From Pseudoxanthomonas spadix (GTDB lineage: Bacteria > Pseudomonadota > Gammaproteobacteria > Xanthomonadales > Xanthomonadaceae): DNA of 64,000 nucleotides. This document shows positions 21,404-30,175 of the stretch, piece after piece. Each line of letters starts with the position of its first letter. Position 1 is the first letter of the stretch. Under the pieces are notes generated by a model. That model had not been told where the DNA came from and ran no database searches. It worked only from the letters and a program-made list of their open reading frames with translations. Both the position numbers and the translations under genes were made by a program. The stretch spans positions 18,385-82,384 of the forward strand of contig NZ_RDQN01000010.1 of the NCBI RefSeq assembly GCF_003703395.1, read 5' to 3'.

Positions 21404-24400
21404 TCAGCTCCCGGGCGGGCTGCGGTCGCTGTGCGCGGCCAGGAACGAACGCAGCGACGCCGGCTTGACCGGCTTGGTCAACAGCCGGTAGCCGCGCGCG
21501 CGCGCCTCGACCTTCAGCTCGTCGCGCCCGTCGGCGGTGAGCAGCGCGCCGGCGATCGGGCCGGGGCTGGCGTCACGCAACGCATCGAGCGTATCCAGCC
21601 CTTCCAGGCGGTCATGCAGGTGGTAGTCGACCAGCATCACCGCCGGACCTTCGGCCACCTGCTCCAGGGCGGCATCGACGGTGCTGGCGGTGATCACCTC
21701 CACGCCCCAGCGGCTGAGCAGCATGCGCATGCCATCCAGGATTTCCTGGTCGTTGTCCACGCACAGTACCTTCAGTCCCCCAAGCGAGTCGCTCACCGGT
21801 GCACGCCGCCGGCGCACCACCGGCTCGCTGATCTGGGCCGCGCGTGGCACGGTGATGGAGAACATGCTGCCCTTGCCGACGTTGCTGCGCGCATCCAGCG
21901 GCGCGTCGAGCACGCGCGAGATGCGCTGGCAGATCGACAGGCCCAGGCCCAGGCCCTGCTCACCCCAGTCGAAGGGCTGCTGGTAGCGCTGGAATTCCTC
22001 GAAGATCTGGCGCATGTGCTGCGGCGGGATGCCTGGTCCGGTGTCCCACACCTGCAGTTCCAGCAGCCGCCCGCGCCCGCGCATGCCCAGCACGATCCGG
22101 CCCGAGCGGGTGTAGCGCAGCGCGTTGGCGACGAAGTTCTGCAACACCCGGCGCAGCAGCCGGCGATCGCTGCGCACCGGCGCGCTGGCAGGCGCGTGCA
22201 CGCGCAGCTGCAGGCCGCGGCTGGCCGCCACCGGCGCGTACTGGGCGGCCAGCTCGCGCAGCACCTCGGCCGCGTCGAAGTCGCTCAGCTCGGCGCGCAG
22301 GCGGTTGGCGTCCATGCGCGAGACATCCAGCAGCCCGTCCAGCAGCTCCTCGGCCGCGCGCAGCGAGGCATCCACGCGCTCGGCCAGGCGCACCTGCTCG
22401 GCCGCATCGCCGCCGCTTTCGCGCAGCGCCGAGGTGAACAGCCTTGCCGCATTGAGCGGCTGCAGCACGTCATGGCTGATCGCGGCCAAGAAGCGTGTCT
22501 TGGACTGCTGCGCGGCCTCGGCCTCGCGCGAGCGCTCGGCCACCCGCTGCTCCAGGGTCTCGTTGGATTCCAGCAGCGCCATCTCCACGCGCTTGAATTC
22601 GGTCACATCGTTGTAGCTGGTCACGTAGCCGCCGCCGGGCAGCGCCTGGCCGCGCAGCTCGATCACCTGGCCGTCGCTGCGCACCCGTTCGAACACGTGC
22701 GGCGTGCCGGCGCGCATGTAGCCGATGCGCTTGTCGATCTGTTCCTCCACCTCGCCGGCACCCAGCTCGCCCTTGAGCGCGTTGTAGCGGATCAGGTCGG
22801 CCACCGGCCGGCCGACGTAGAGCATGCCCTCCGGGTAGCCGAACATGGTCTGGTAGCGGCGGTTCCAGGCCACCAGGCGCATCTCGTGATCGACCACGCT
22901 GACCCCGGAGCTGATGTTCTCCAGGGTGGAGGAAAGGATCTCGCGGTTGAAACGCAGTTCCTGCCCGGCCTCGTCCAGCACCGCCACCACTTCGCCCAGC
23001 TCCATGCCCGAGCCGCGCAGCACGCTGGTCAACACCAGCCGCGCCGAGGCCGCGCCAATGGCCGAGGCCAGCAGGCGCTCGGTGAACTGGACCCAGGCGC
23101 GGTCGGCGCTGGCATCGGGCTTGAGTTCGCGCCCCAGCTCGTTGGCCTGCTCGGCGAAGGCACGCACCGCGTGGCGCTCGCCGACCACGCGCTGGGCCAG
23201 CGAGACCAGGTCGGACACGCGCACGCTCCCGCCCGGCCACGGGCTTGCGATCAGCGCACGCCGCTGCGCGTACGGGTCCAGAAACGGCACGATCCGCAGG
23301 CGTTCATCCAGGCTGGGCCGCCAGCGCGCCGAGACGATCATCATCGTGCCGGCATTGAGCAGCAGCGACCAGAACGTGCCGTGGGTCAACGGGTCCCAGC
23401 CGGTCAGGTTGAACAGTTGCTGCGGACGCAGCCAGGACACCCCGAACGGCCCGGTGACCAGCCACTGCGGCCCCAACCAGCCCGAGGCCGACAGGGTCGG
23501 CAGCAGCAGGGTATAGGCCCAGGTGGCAAAGCCCACTGCCATGCCCAGCTCCACCCCGTGGCGGCTGGCCCCGCGCCAGTACAGCCCGCCGATCAGCCCC
23601 GGTGCGAACTGCGCCACCGCGGCGAAGGCGATCAGGCCGTAGCTGGCCAGGGTACTGCCACCGTCGCTGTTGCGGTGGTAGGCGAAGGCGCACAGCGCCA
23701 GCGCCACGATGGTCACCCGGCGGATCCACAGGACCCGGGTGGCCATGTCGGCCGCGTCGTGGCGCTCGCCCCAGCCACGGCGCAGCAGCAGCGGCATCAC
23801 CAGATCGTTGCTGACCATGGTGGCCAGGGCGATGCTGGCCACGATCACCATGCCGGTGGCCGCCGAAAAGCCGCCGATGTAGGCGGCGATGGCCAGGCCC
23901 TCGCGGCCAAGCGCCAGCGGCAGCGCCAGCACATAGGTATCACCGGCCTGCGCGCCGGACCCGCCGAACAATTCCGCGCCGGCCGTGGCGATGGGCACCA
24001 CCATCGCCGAGATCACCACCAGGTAGGCGCCGAACATCCAGCGCGCGCGGCGCACGTCGCCCACCTCGCCGCATTCGACCACCGCCACGTGGAACTGGCG
24101 CGGCAGGCAGATGATGGCCAGGAATCCGAGCAGGGTCTGGGTCAGCAATCCCACCGGCGGGGCGTTCTGGAACAGGGTCAGCACCGACTCGCCCAGCGCA
24201 TGCCCGCCCGTGCCCAGCCACTGCCAGGCGAACACACCCACCGCGGTGATCACCACCAGCTTGACCACCGACTCCATGGCAATGGCCAGCATCATGCCGT
24301 GGTGGTGTTCGGTCGCATCGACCTGGCGGGTGCCGAACAGGGCCGCGAACAGCGCCATCAGCAGCGCCACGTACAGCGCCGGGTCGTGCAGGAAGCCGGC

Positions 24401-24859
24401 GGCCTGCGGGTTGTACCCGGTCAGCACGCCCAGGCTCATCGCCACCGCCTTGTACTGCAGCGCCAGGTAGGGGATCACCCCGACCAGCGCGATCACCGTG
24501 ACCAGGGCCGCCAGCCGGCGCGAGCGTCCGTAGCGCGAAGAAATGAAATCGGCGATGGAGACCGTGTTCTGGCTGCGCGCCGCCAGCGCCAGGCGTTCGA
24601 TGATGCGCCAGCCAAACGCCAGCATCAGCAGCGGCCCAAGGTAGATCGGCAGGTAGCCGATGCCGTTGCGCACTGCACTGCCGACCGCGCCATAGAAGGT
24701 CCACGACGAGCAGTACACCGCCAGCGCCAGCGAATAGATCGCCGGGCGCAGCCAGCGCCGGTTGGGATACAGCGGATGGCGGTCGCCGAACCATGCGATG
24801 CCGAACAGCAGCACCGCATAGCCGACTGAAATGCCCAGCAACAGCCAACCTGAAATCAT
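21404..24859 (-). CDS. crbS: sodium:solute symporter-like hybrid sensor histidine kinase (CrbS/MxtR type)
   Basis: An 1151-residue inner-membrane sensor. Residues about 1-500 form a 12-13 helix SSS/SLC5 transporter-like module (IADFISSRYGRS, QYKAVAMSLGVLTGYNP, GFSAATGMVIVAS). A PAS domain follows (NISSGVSVVDHEMRLVAWN), then a coiled coil and a HisKA site with ISHDVLQPLNAARLF (His about 796). The HATPase domain includes VLQNFVANALRYT and GLGLGLSIC, and a C-terminal receiver has VMLVDYHLHD (Asp about 1078). This architecture is that of CrbS/MxtR, which controls acetyl-CoA synthetase in Vibrio and Pseudomonas through the LuxR-type regulator CrbR/ErdR. A CrbR-like gene and acs lie 11-14 kb away in this window. 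A good GGGAAAGG site precedes the ATG at 24859. Confidence 0.85.
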   Translation of the reverse strand: MISGWLLLGISVGYAVLLFGIAWFGDRHPLYPNRRWLRPAIYSLALAVYCSSWTFYGAVGSAVRNGIGYLPIYLGPLLMLAFGWRIIERLALAARSQNTVSIADFISSRYGRSRRLAALVTVIALVGVIPYLALQYKAVAMSLGVLTGYNPQAAGFLHDPALYVALLMALFAALFGTRQVDATEHHHGMMLAIAMESVVKLVVITAVGVFAWQWLGTGGHALGESVLTLFQNAPPVGLLTQTLLGFLAIICLPRQFHVAVVECGEVGDVRRARWMFGAYLVVISAMVVPIATAGAELFGGSGAQAGDTYVLALPLALGREGLAIAAYIGGFSAATGMVIVASIALATMVSNDLVMPLLLRRGWGERHDAADMATRVLWIRRVTIVALALCAFAYHRNSDGGSTLASYGLIAFAAVAQFAPGLIGGLYWRGASRHGVELGMAVGFATWAYTLLLPTLSASGWLGPQWLVTGPFGVSWLRPQQLFNLTGWDPLTHGTFWSLLLNAGTMMIVSARWRPSLDERLRIVPFLDPYAQRRALIASPWPGGSVRVSDLVSLAQRVVGERHAVRAFAEQANELGRELKPDASADRAWVQFTERLLASAIGAASARLVLTSVLRGSGMELGEVVAVLDEAGQELRFNREILSSTLENISSGVSVVDHEMRLVAWNRRYQTMFGYPEGMLYVGRPVADLIRYNALKGELGAGEVEEQIDKRIGYMRAGTPHVFERVRSDGQVIELRGQALPGGGYVTSYNDVTEFKRVEMALLESNETLEQRVAERSREAEAAQQSKTRFLAAISHDVLQPLNAARLFTSALRESGGDAAEQVRLAERVDASLRAAEELLDGLLDVSRMDANRLRAELSDFDAAEVLRELAAQYAPVAASRGLQLRVHAPASAPVRSDRRLLRRVLQNFVANALRYTRSGRIVLGMRGRGRLLELQVWDTGPGIPPQHMRQIFEEFQRYQQPFDWGEQGLGLGLSICQRISRVLDAPLDARSNVGKGSMFSITVPRAAQISEPVVRRRRAPVSDSLGGLKVLCVDNDQEILDGMRMLLSRWGVEVITASTVDAALEQVAEGPAVMLVDYHLHDRLEGLDTLDALRDASPGPIAGALLTADGRDELKVEARARGYRLLTKPVKPASLRSFLAAHSDRSPPGS

Positions 24860-25039
24860 TGCCTTTCCCGGACCTCGCACGCACGTGACGCGGCGCGCCA
24901 GGGGCACCGCATGCAGCCCTGGAGTTTACCCGCGTGCCGCAGGCACGGCTTCCCGCTTTCCCCGGTTTCGGGGGCAGGCCGAACCTGCCCGGCCGGGACA
25001 TTCCCGGTCATCGGGCGAACGGCAGCGCTGCAGGCTCGG

Positions 25040-26323
25040 CTACAGGCCTTCGGCCGGTGCCAGGCGCAGCCGGGCAACGGTGCCGCGGCCCGGCTCGGAG
25101 TCGATCCGCAGTTGCCAGCCCAGGTGCTCGCACAGGCGCGCGATCAGGTCCAGGCCGATGCCGCCGCCGTCGCGGCCGCCGCCGCCGCGGGCCAGACGCC
25201 CGTAGACCTCGCTGATTTCCTCCGGCGACATGCCATGGCCGGGATCGCGGATGATCACGGTGGCATCGGCGGTCAGGCCGACCTCGATCCGGCCCCGGTC
25301 GCTGTTCTCCACCGCGTTGCGCAGCAGGTTGCCGATCGCGGCCTGGACCATCGCCACCGGCGCGCGGATCACGCAGGCAGGCAGCGGCGCCAGCACGATC
25401 TCCAGGTCGCGACCTTCGGTGAGGTGGCGGTGATCGGCCACCACCGCCGGCAGCAGTTCGTCCAGGGCCACCATGTCGGCGCTGCCGGCCAGGCGCGCCG
25501 GATCCTTGGCCAGCGCCAGCAGCAGCGCGATCAGCTGTTCGACGTTGCGCGCGGTGCGGCGCACGCGCAGCAGCGGCTGGCGCGCGGCCACCGGCAGGTC
25601 GGGCTGCTCCAGGGCCAGTTCGTTGGCACCGGCGATCACCGCCACCGGCGTGCGCAACTCATGGCTGGCACTGTCGATGAAGGCGCGTTCGCGTTCGACG
25701 AAACGGGCGTTGCGCTCCAGGTAGTCGTTGAACGCCGCGCCGATCACCTGCAGTTCCTCGCCGGCGTCCTCGGCCACCTGGATGCGGGCATGGCCCATGT
25801 CCGGGCGTAGCCCGGCAATCTGGTCGGCCATCGCGCCCAGCGGCCGCACCGCGCGCCCCAGACCCCAGGCCATGAGCAGGCCGAACACGGCAATGGCCAC
25901 CGCCGCGGCGCCCACCGTGCCCAGGGTCACCCAGCCTTCCACGCCTTCGAAACGGGTCAGATCCAGGGACAGCGCCAGCCGCCCCAGCGGCGTGTCTTCC
26001 ACCAGCACCACGTGCTGCACGCCATCGATGGAAAAGTCATCGTGCAGCCCGGGCTTGAGCGCGGCCAGTTTGGTCGGCACGTCCGGATCGGTATTCAGGA
26101 AATACAGGCGCTCGGCCGGATCGTCGATCCAGTTGTAGCCCGGGTCGGCCTGCCGCCGTTCGACGAAATGCTGCAGGTCCGAGCGCATCAGCGAGCGCCA
26201 CACCTGGCGCTCGGCGTGTTCGTTGACCACCTCCCCGCCCAGCACCACCGCGCCGGTGACCACCACCAGATACACCAGCGCCCAGCGCAGCAGGCGCTTG
26301 CGCAGCGAGATCCTACGCGCCAT
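25040..26323 (-). CDS. sensor histidine kinase, PmrB-like
   Basis: A 427-residue membrane kinase with two transmembrane helices (near residues 10-30 and 130-155) around a periplasmic domain of about 100 residues rich in acidic residues. A HAMP-like linker follows, then HisKA with SASHELRTPVAVIAG (His about 221), the N-box NLLRNAVENS, and GHGMSPEE and GGGIGLDLIARL of the ATPase lid. It overlaps the upstream response regulator gene by about 10 bp, so they form one unit. It is convergent with the CrbS-like gene. Divergent PAP2 and eptA genes suggest that it senses cationic peptides, metals or pH. A GTG or ATG a few codons upstream is also possible as start. Confidence 0.88.
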   Translation of the reverse strand: MARRISLRKRLLRWALVYLVVVTGAVVLGGEVVNEHAERQVWRSLMRSDLQHFVERRQADPGYNWIDDPAERLYFLNTDPDVPTKLAALKPGLHDDFSIDGVQHVVLVEDTPLGRLALSLDLTRFEGVEGWVTLGTVGAAAVAIAVFGLLMAWGLGRAVRPLGAMADQIAGLRPDMGHARIQVAEDAGEELQVIGAAFNDYLERNARFVERERAFIDSASHELRTPVAVIAGANELALEQPDLPVAARQPLLRVRRTARNVEQLIALLLALAKDPARLAGSADMVALDELLPAVVADHRHLTEGRDLEIVLAPLPACVIRAPVAMVQAAIGNLLRNAVENSDRGRIEVGLTADATVIIRDPGHGMSPEEISEVYGRLARGGGGRDGGGIGLDLIARLCEHLGWQLRIDSEPGRGTVARLRLAPAEGL

Positions 26324-27008
26324 CGGCAGCGACATCACCGGTCAGCAGCCGGTAACCGACCCGCGGCAGGGTCTGGATCAGCTTGGTCTGGAACGGGCCA
26401 TCGACGCTGCGCCGCAGTTCGTAGATGTGCGAACGCAGCATGTCGCCGTCGGGTGGCTCATCGCCCCACAGCGCGTATTCCAGGCGCTGGCGGGTGACCG
26501 CGGCCGGGCTGGCCTGCATCAGCACTTCCAGCAGCTTGCGGCAGGCCGGGTACAGGTGCAGCGGCTGGCCGGCGCGGGTGGCTTCCAGGGTGGACAGGTC
26601 CAGGGTCAGGTCGGCCACCTGCAGCACGCGCCGGCGGTTGCGGCCGTTGGCGCGGGCCAGCAGTGCCTCCAGCCGCACTTCCAGTTCCTGCATGGCAAAG
26701 GGCTTGGTGAGGTAGTCGTCGGCGCCGGTGCGGAAACCGTCGATCTTGTCGGGCAGTTCATCGCGCGCGGTGAGCATGATCACCGGCACGATGCTGCCGT
26801 ACTCGCCGCGCAGCCGGCGCAGCACTTCGCGCCCGTCCATGCGCGGCAGCATCCAGTCCAGCAGCACCGCGTCGAAGACCTGGGTCGTGGCCAGGTGCAG
26901 GCCGGTAACGCCATCGGGGGCGGCATCCAGGGCGTGGCCGCGCGATTCGAAGTAATCGAACAGATTGGCCACCAGGTTGCGGTTGTCCTCGATCACCAGC
27001 AGGCGCAT
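26313..27008 (-). CDS. OmpR/PhoB-family response regulator, PmrA-like
   Basis: A 231-residue regulator with an N-terminal receiver (acidic pair ED at 7-8, phospho-acceptor Asp51 in VLLDWMLPRMDG, Lys in DDYLTKPF) and a C-terminal winged helix (SHIYELRRSVDG, LIQTLPRVGYRLL). It is the first gene of a two-gene operon with the adjacent kinase. The 214-bp space to the divergent PAP2-eptA pair is where its binding site would be expected. The PmrA link is by context, because eptA genes are classic PmrA targets. Confidence 0.88.
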   Translation of the reverse strand: MRLLVIEDNRNLVANLFDYFESRGHALDAAPDGVTGLHLATTQVFDAVLLDWMLPRMDGREVLRRLRGEYGSIVPVIMLTARDELPDKIDGFRTGADDYLTKPFAMQELEVRLEALLARANGRNRRRVLQVADLTLDLSTLEATRAGQPLHLYPACRKLLEVLMQASPAAVTRQRLEYALWGDEPPDGDMLRSHIYELRRSVDGPFQTKLIQTLPRVGYRLLTGDVAADGA

Positions 27009-27222
27009 GGCCGTGCTTCCTCAATTGCCTCGGATGGCCGCAGCGCAGTCACGATCGCCATGGATGGGCGCGTATGGTTGGGATGCCGTTGTCGGAATGG
27101 TGTTGGATGCGCGGCCATGCACATTCTCCCATAGCCACCGGCGGCTGAACGGTTAAATCCAGCCAACCTCGCTCCGACGAAGCTCCGACGGTGCAGGCCC
27201 GAGCATCCGCGCCGTTCCCGTG

Positions 27223-27966
27223 ATGCGTGCGCCTTCAATGCAGATGCCTGCCACCAGACTTCTCCGCGTTCGCGGCGCCGCGCGCCTGCGTCCTGACCTG
27301 CTGCTGTGGGGCCCGCTGGGTGCGGCCATCGCAGCCATCGCCTTGTTGCAGGGCGCCGGCGCAGACCGGTGGCTGGCCGACCAGCTGTATGCGCTCGAAG
27401 GGGGCCGCTGGGCCCTGCAGCACGCCTGGTTCACCGAGGACCTGGTTCACCGTTGGGGCAAGCGGCTGGATATCCTCGCCTGGCTGGCGATGGCGTGCAC
27501 GCGCGTGGCGCTCTCGCGCGATGCCGGCAAGCGCGCCTGGTGTCGGCCGCTGGACTACCTGCTGGTGGCCACGCTGGCCGGTCCGCTGATGGTGTCCTGG
27601 CTGAAGTCCTGGACACATGTCGACTGCCCCTGGGACCTGGTCCGCTACGGCGGCAGCCATCCCTACGTGGAATTGCTGCAGCCTCGTGCGGCTGGCTATG
27701 GCCCCGGCCAGTGCTTTCCTGCCGGCCACGCCAGCGCCGGCTATGGCTGGCTGGCGCTGTTCTTCGGCCTGGGCGCGCTGGATCGCCGCTGGGGCTGGAT
27801 CGGGCTGGGCATCGCGCTCGGGGTGGGCCTGGTGTTCGGCATCAGCCAGCAGCTGCGCGGCGCGCATTTTCTCTCCCACGACGTGGCCTCGGCGGCGGTG
27901 TGCTGGCTCATGGCCTGGGTCTGCGCACGGCTGATGCTGCCGCGCCAGCCGGCGGTCAAGGCATGA
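27223..27966 (+). CDS. PAP2 family lipid phosphatase next to eptA
   Basis: A 247-residue membrane protein with a complete PAP2 core: KSWTHVDCPWDLVRYGG near residue 127 (first motif), CFPAGHASAGYGW near 165 (PSGH motif) and LRGAHFLSHDVAS near 208 (third motif with His and Asp). Such enzymes remove phosphate from lipid A or undecaprenyl pyrophosphate on the periplasmic face. Its stop overlaps the eptA start (ATGA), so the two are translated together. The start is uncertain: GTG 27220, ATG 27223 and ATG 27238 are all in frame, with no strong ribosome site. Confidence 0.87.
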   Translation: MRAPSMQMPATRLLRVRGAARLRPDLLLWGPLGAAIAAIALLQGAGADRWLADQLYALEGGRWALQHAWFTEDLVHRWGKRLDILAWLAMACTRVALSRDAGKRAWCRPLDYLLVATLAGPLMVSWLKSWTHVDCPWDLVRYGGSHPYVELLQPRAAGYGPGQCFPAGHASAGYGWLALFFGLGALDRRWGWIGLGIALGVGLVFGISQQLRGAHFLSHDVASAAVCWLMAWVCARLMLPRQPAVKA

Positions 27967-29657
27967 GCGCCGACCTGCCCATGCCGCGCAAGCGGCCCGG
28001 CGCCGACGTGCCACATCTGGCGGCGCGGCTACGGCAGCCGCCGCGCCTGAGCAGCGAAATGCTGGTGCTGCTGGCCAGCCTGTATTTCGCCGTCTTCAGC
28101 AATGTCCGTTTCTGGTCGGCCGCCATCACCGCACCCGCCCAGCAATGGCCGATGGCCATCTCCCTGTTGGTCTTGCTGGTCGGCCTGCACGCGCTGTTGC
28201 TGGGCCTGCTGGTCAACCGCTGGACCGCCAAGCCGCTGTTGAGCGTGATCGTGCTGGTGACCGCCGCGGCCTCGCACTTCATGCAGGCCTTTGGCCTGTA
28301 CCTGGACGCGGACATGGTGCGCAACGTGCTGGCCACCGACCCGCGCGAATCGTCCGAACTGATGACCTGGTCGCTGCTGGCACCGCTGCTGCTGGCGGCC
28401 ATCCCGGTGGCGCTGCTGTGGCGCGTGGAGCTGCTCGGCCGACCTTTGAAGAAGGCTTTGGGCGCGCGCGTCCTGCTGCTGGGCGGTGCCCTGGCCGCCA
28501 GCACCGTGGCGGCGGTGGCCGGCTACCAGCCGCTGGCCGCGCTGATGCGCAACCAGCATGACCTGCGCTACCTGGCCACCCCGGGCAACTGGATGCTCTC
28601 GCTGGGCAAGGTGGCCTTCGCCAGCCCGCCCGGCCCGGCCAAGCCCAAGCTGGCGATCGGCACCGACGCGGTCCAGGTCGCCGCGCGCCCGGCCGGGGCC
28701 AGGCCGCGACTGTTGGTGATCGTGGTCGGCGAAACCGCGCGGGCGCAGAACTGGGGCTTGGGCGGCTACGCCCGCGACACCACCCCGGAGCTGCGCCAAG
28801 CCGGCGTGATCAACTTCACCGACACCAGCGCCTGCGGCACCGCCACCGAGGTCTCGTTGCCGTGCATGTTTTCGCCGTGGGGCCGCCACGACTACGACGA
28901 GAAGAAGATCCGCGCCCACCAGTCGCTGTTGCATGTGCTGGACCATGCCGGCATCGGCGTGGTCTGGCGCGACAACCAGGCTGGCTGCAAGGGCGTATGC
29001 GAGGGGCTGCCGATGCAGTCGGTGACCGACGCGAAGGACCCGCAGCTGTGCAACGACCAGCGCTGCTGGGACCAGATCCTGCTCAAGGACCTGGACGGGG
29101 CGCTGGCCATGGCCAAGACCACGGGCCGGGACAAGGTCCTGGTCCTGCACATGTTGGGCAACCACGGACCCAGCTATTACGACCGCTACCCGCCGCAGTT
29201 CGCCCGCTTCACGCCTGCCTGCCAGGTGCCTGACCTGGGCCGCTGTTCGCGCCAGGAGATCGTCAACGCCTACGACAATGCCTTGCGCTACACCGATCAT
29301 GTACTGGCCAGCGCCATCGGCGCGTTGGCCAGGCGCACCGAGGTGGACAGCGCGCTGGTGTACCTGTCCGACCACGGCGAATCACTGGGCGAGAAAGGCC
29401 TGTTCCTGCACGGCGTGCCCTACGCCATCGCCCCGCGCGAACAGACCCACGTGCCGATGGTGATGTGGTTCGGCGAGCGCTTCGCCCGCGACGAGGGCCT
29501 GGACCTGCAGTGCCTGCGCCAGCGCGCCACCCGGCCCACCAGCCACGACAACCTGTTTCCCTCGGTGCTGGGCCTGCTGGATGTGAAGACCTCGCTGTAC
29601 GACGCCTCGCGGGATCTGTTCGCACCGTGTCGCGCGGCGGCGGCAACCCACGCCTGA
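27963..29657 (+). CDS. eptA: lipid A phosphoethanolamine transferase
   Basis: A 564-residue inner-membrane enzyme that moves phosphoethanolamine from phosphatidylethanolamine to lipid A, lowering negative charge and giving polymyxin tolerance. Five N-terminal membrane helices precede the periplasmic sulfatase-fold domain. Catalytic features: VVGETARAQNWGLGGY (Glu), then CGTATEVSLPCMFSPW with the nucleophile Thr, paired Cys residues (CKGVC, CNDQRC, CQVPDLGRC), HMLGNHGPSYYDRY and YLSDHGESLGE with zinc ligands Asp-His. It is coupled to the PAP2 gene and divergent to a PmrAB-like system. Confidence 0.94.
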   Translation: MSADLPMPRKRPGADVPHLAARLRQPPRLSSEMLVLLASLYFAVFSNVRFWSAAITAPAQQWPMAISLLVLLVGLHALLLGLLVNRWTAKPLLSVIVLVTAAASHFMQAFGLYLDADMVRNVLATDPRESSELMTWSLLAPLLLAAIPVALLWRVELLGRPLKKALGARVLLLGGALAASTVAAVAGYQPLAALMRNQHDLRYLATPGNWMLSLGKVAFASPPGPAKPKLAIGTDAVQVAARPAGARPRLLVIVVGETARAQNWGLGGYARDTTPELRQAGVINFTDTSACGTATEVSLPCMFSPWGRHDYDEKKIRAHQSLLHVLDHAGIGVVWRDNQAGCKGVCEGLPMQSVTDAKDPQLCNDQRCWDQILLKDLDGALAMAKTTGRDKVLVLHMLGNHGPSYYDRYPPQFARFTPACQVPDLGRCSRQEIVNAYDNALRYTDHVLASAIGALARRTEVDSALVYLSDHGESLGEKGLFLHGVPYAIAPREQTHVPMVMWFGERFARDEGLDLQCLRQRATRPTSHDNLFPSVLGLLDVKTSLYDASRDLFAPCRAAAATHA

Positions 29658-29760
29658 GCTGTTGCCCTGAGCTGTTGCCCTGAGCTGTTGCCCTGAGCTG
29701 TTGGCCTGAGCTGTTGCTTGTGCTGTTGCTTGTGCCGTTGCCGTTGCCGTTGCCGTGAGC
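29655..29760. repeat. 13-bp tandem repeats starting at the eptA stop codon
   Basis: The unit TGAGCTGTTGCCC repeats five times in tandem (29655-29719, the last two copies diverged), the first copy supplying the eptA stop codon. It decays into a CCGTTG/CTGTTG run to 29760. A length change here would not alter eptA because TGA is the first codon of each unit. Confidence 0.85.
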
Positions 29761-30060
29761 TTTACCTGACCGAGCCGTAAAGCGAGCCGAGCATCGCAGG
29801 AAGGCAGGGCCGAAGAGGCGCCCTTGTCTGAGCGAAGCGAGTTTGGGCGCCGTCCCTGAAAGGGGATAAATGCCCCGCCTTCCGAGAAGCGCAGGGGACC
29901 GCCGCGCAGCGGCGGATCGCGTTTTCAATCCCCTTTTTGGGACCGGCGAGAAGCGGTTTTGGCTACTCTTGCCAAGACAAAAGTAGCTCGCGCCGCGAAG
30001 CGGCGTGAAAGCCTTTGCTTCTGATCTTGGTGTGCGTTGAGTGTCCCCGCTAAGACCGCG
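29761..30060. repeat. structured intergenic repeat region between eptA and zapE
   Basis: This gene-free stretch contains a series of short inverted repeats: GGCGCCC/GGGCGCC (about 29817-29852), CCCCTTT-type and CCGCCGCGCAGCGGCGG hairpins, a CGCCGCGAAGCGGCG hairpin near 29993 and a GGCTACTCTTGCC/AAAAGTAGC pair near 29960-29990. Together they look like a dispersed intergenic repeat of this bacterial group rather than a gene. The remaining bases up to 30175 show nothing I can name. Confidence 0.5.
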
Positions 30061-30175
30061 CAAGCCATTCAAGCAGGATCAAAGGATTTCGCACCCTTCG
30101 GGCATGGACTTCCTTTTCTCGCGGCAAGAGGAAGCTCAGTCAAATCAACAACAACAGACCGAAGCCTGCGCCGCA

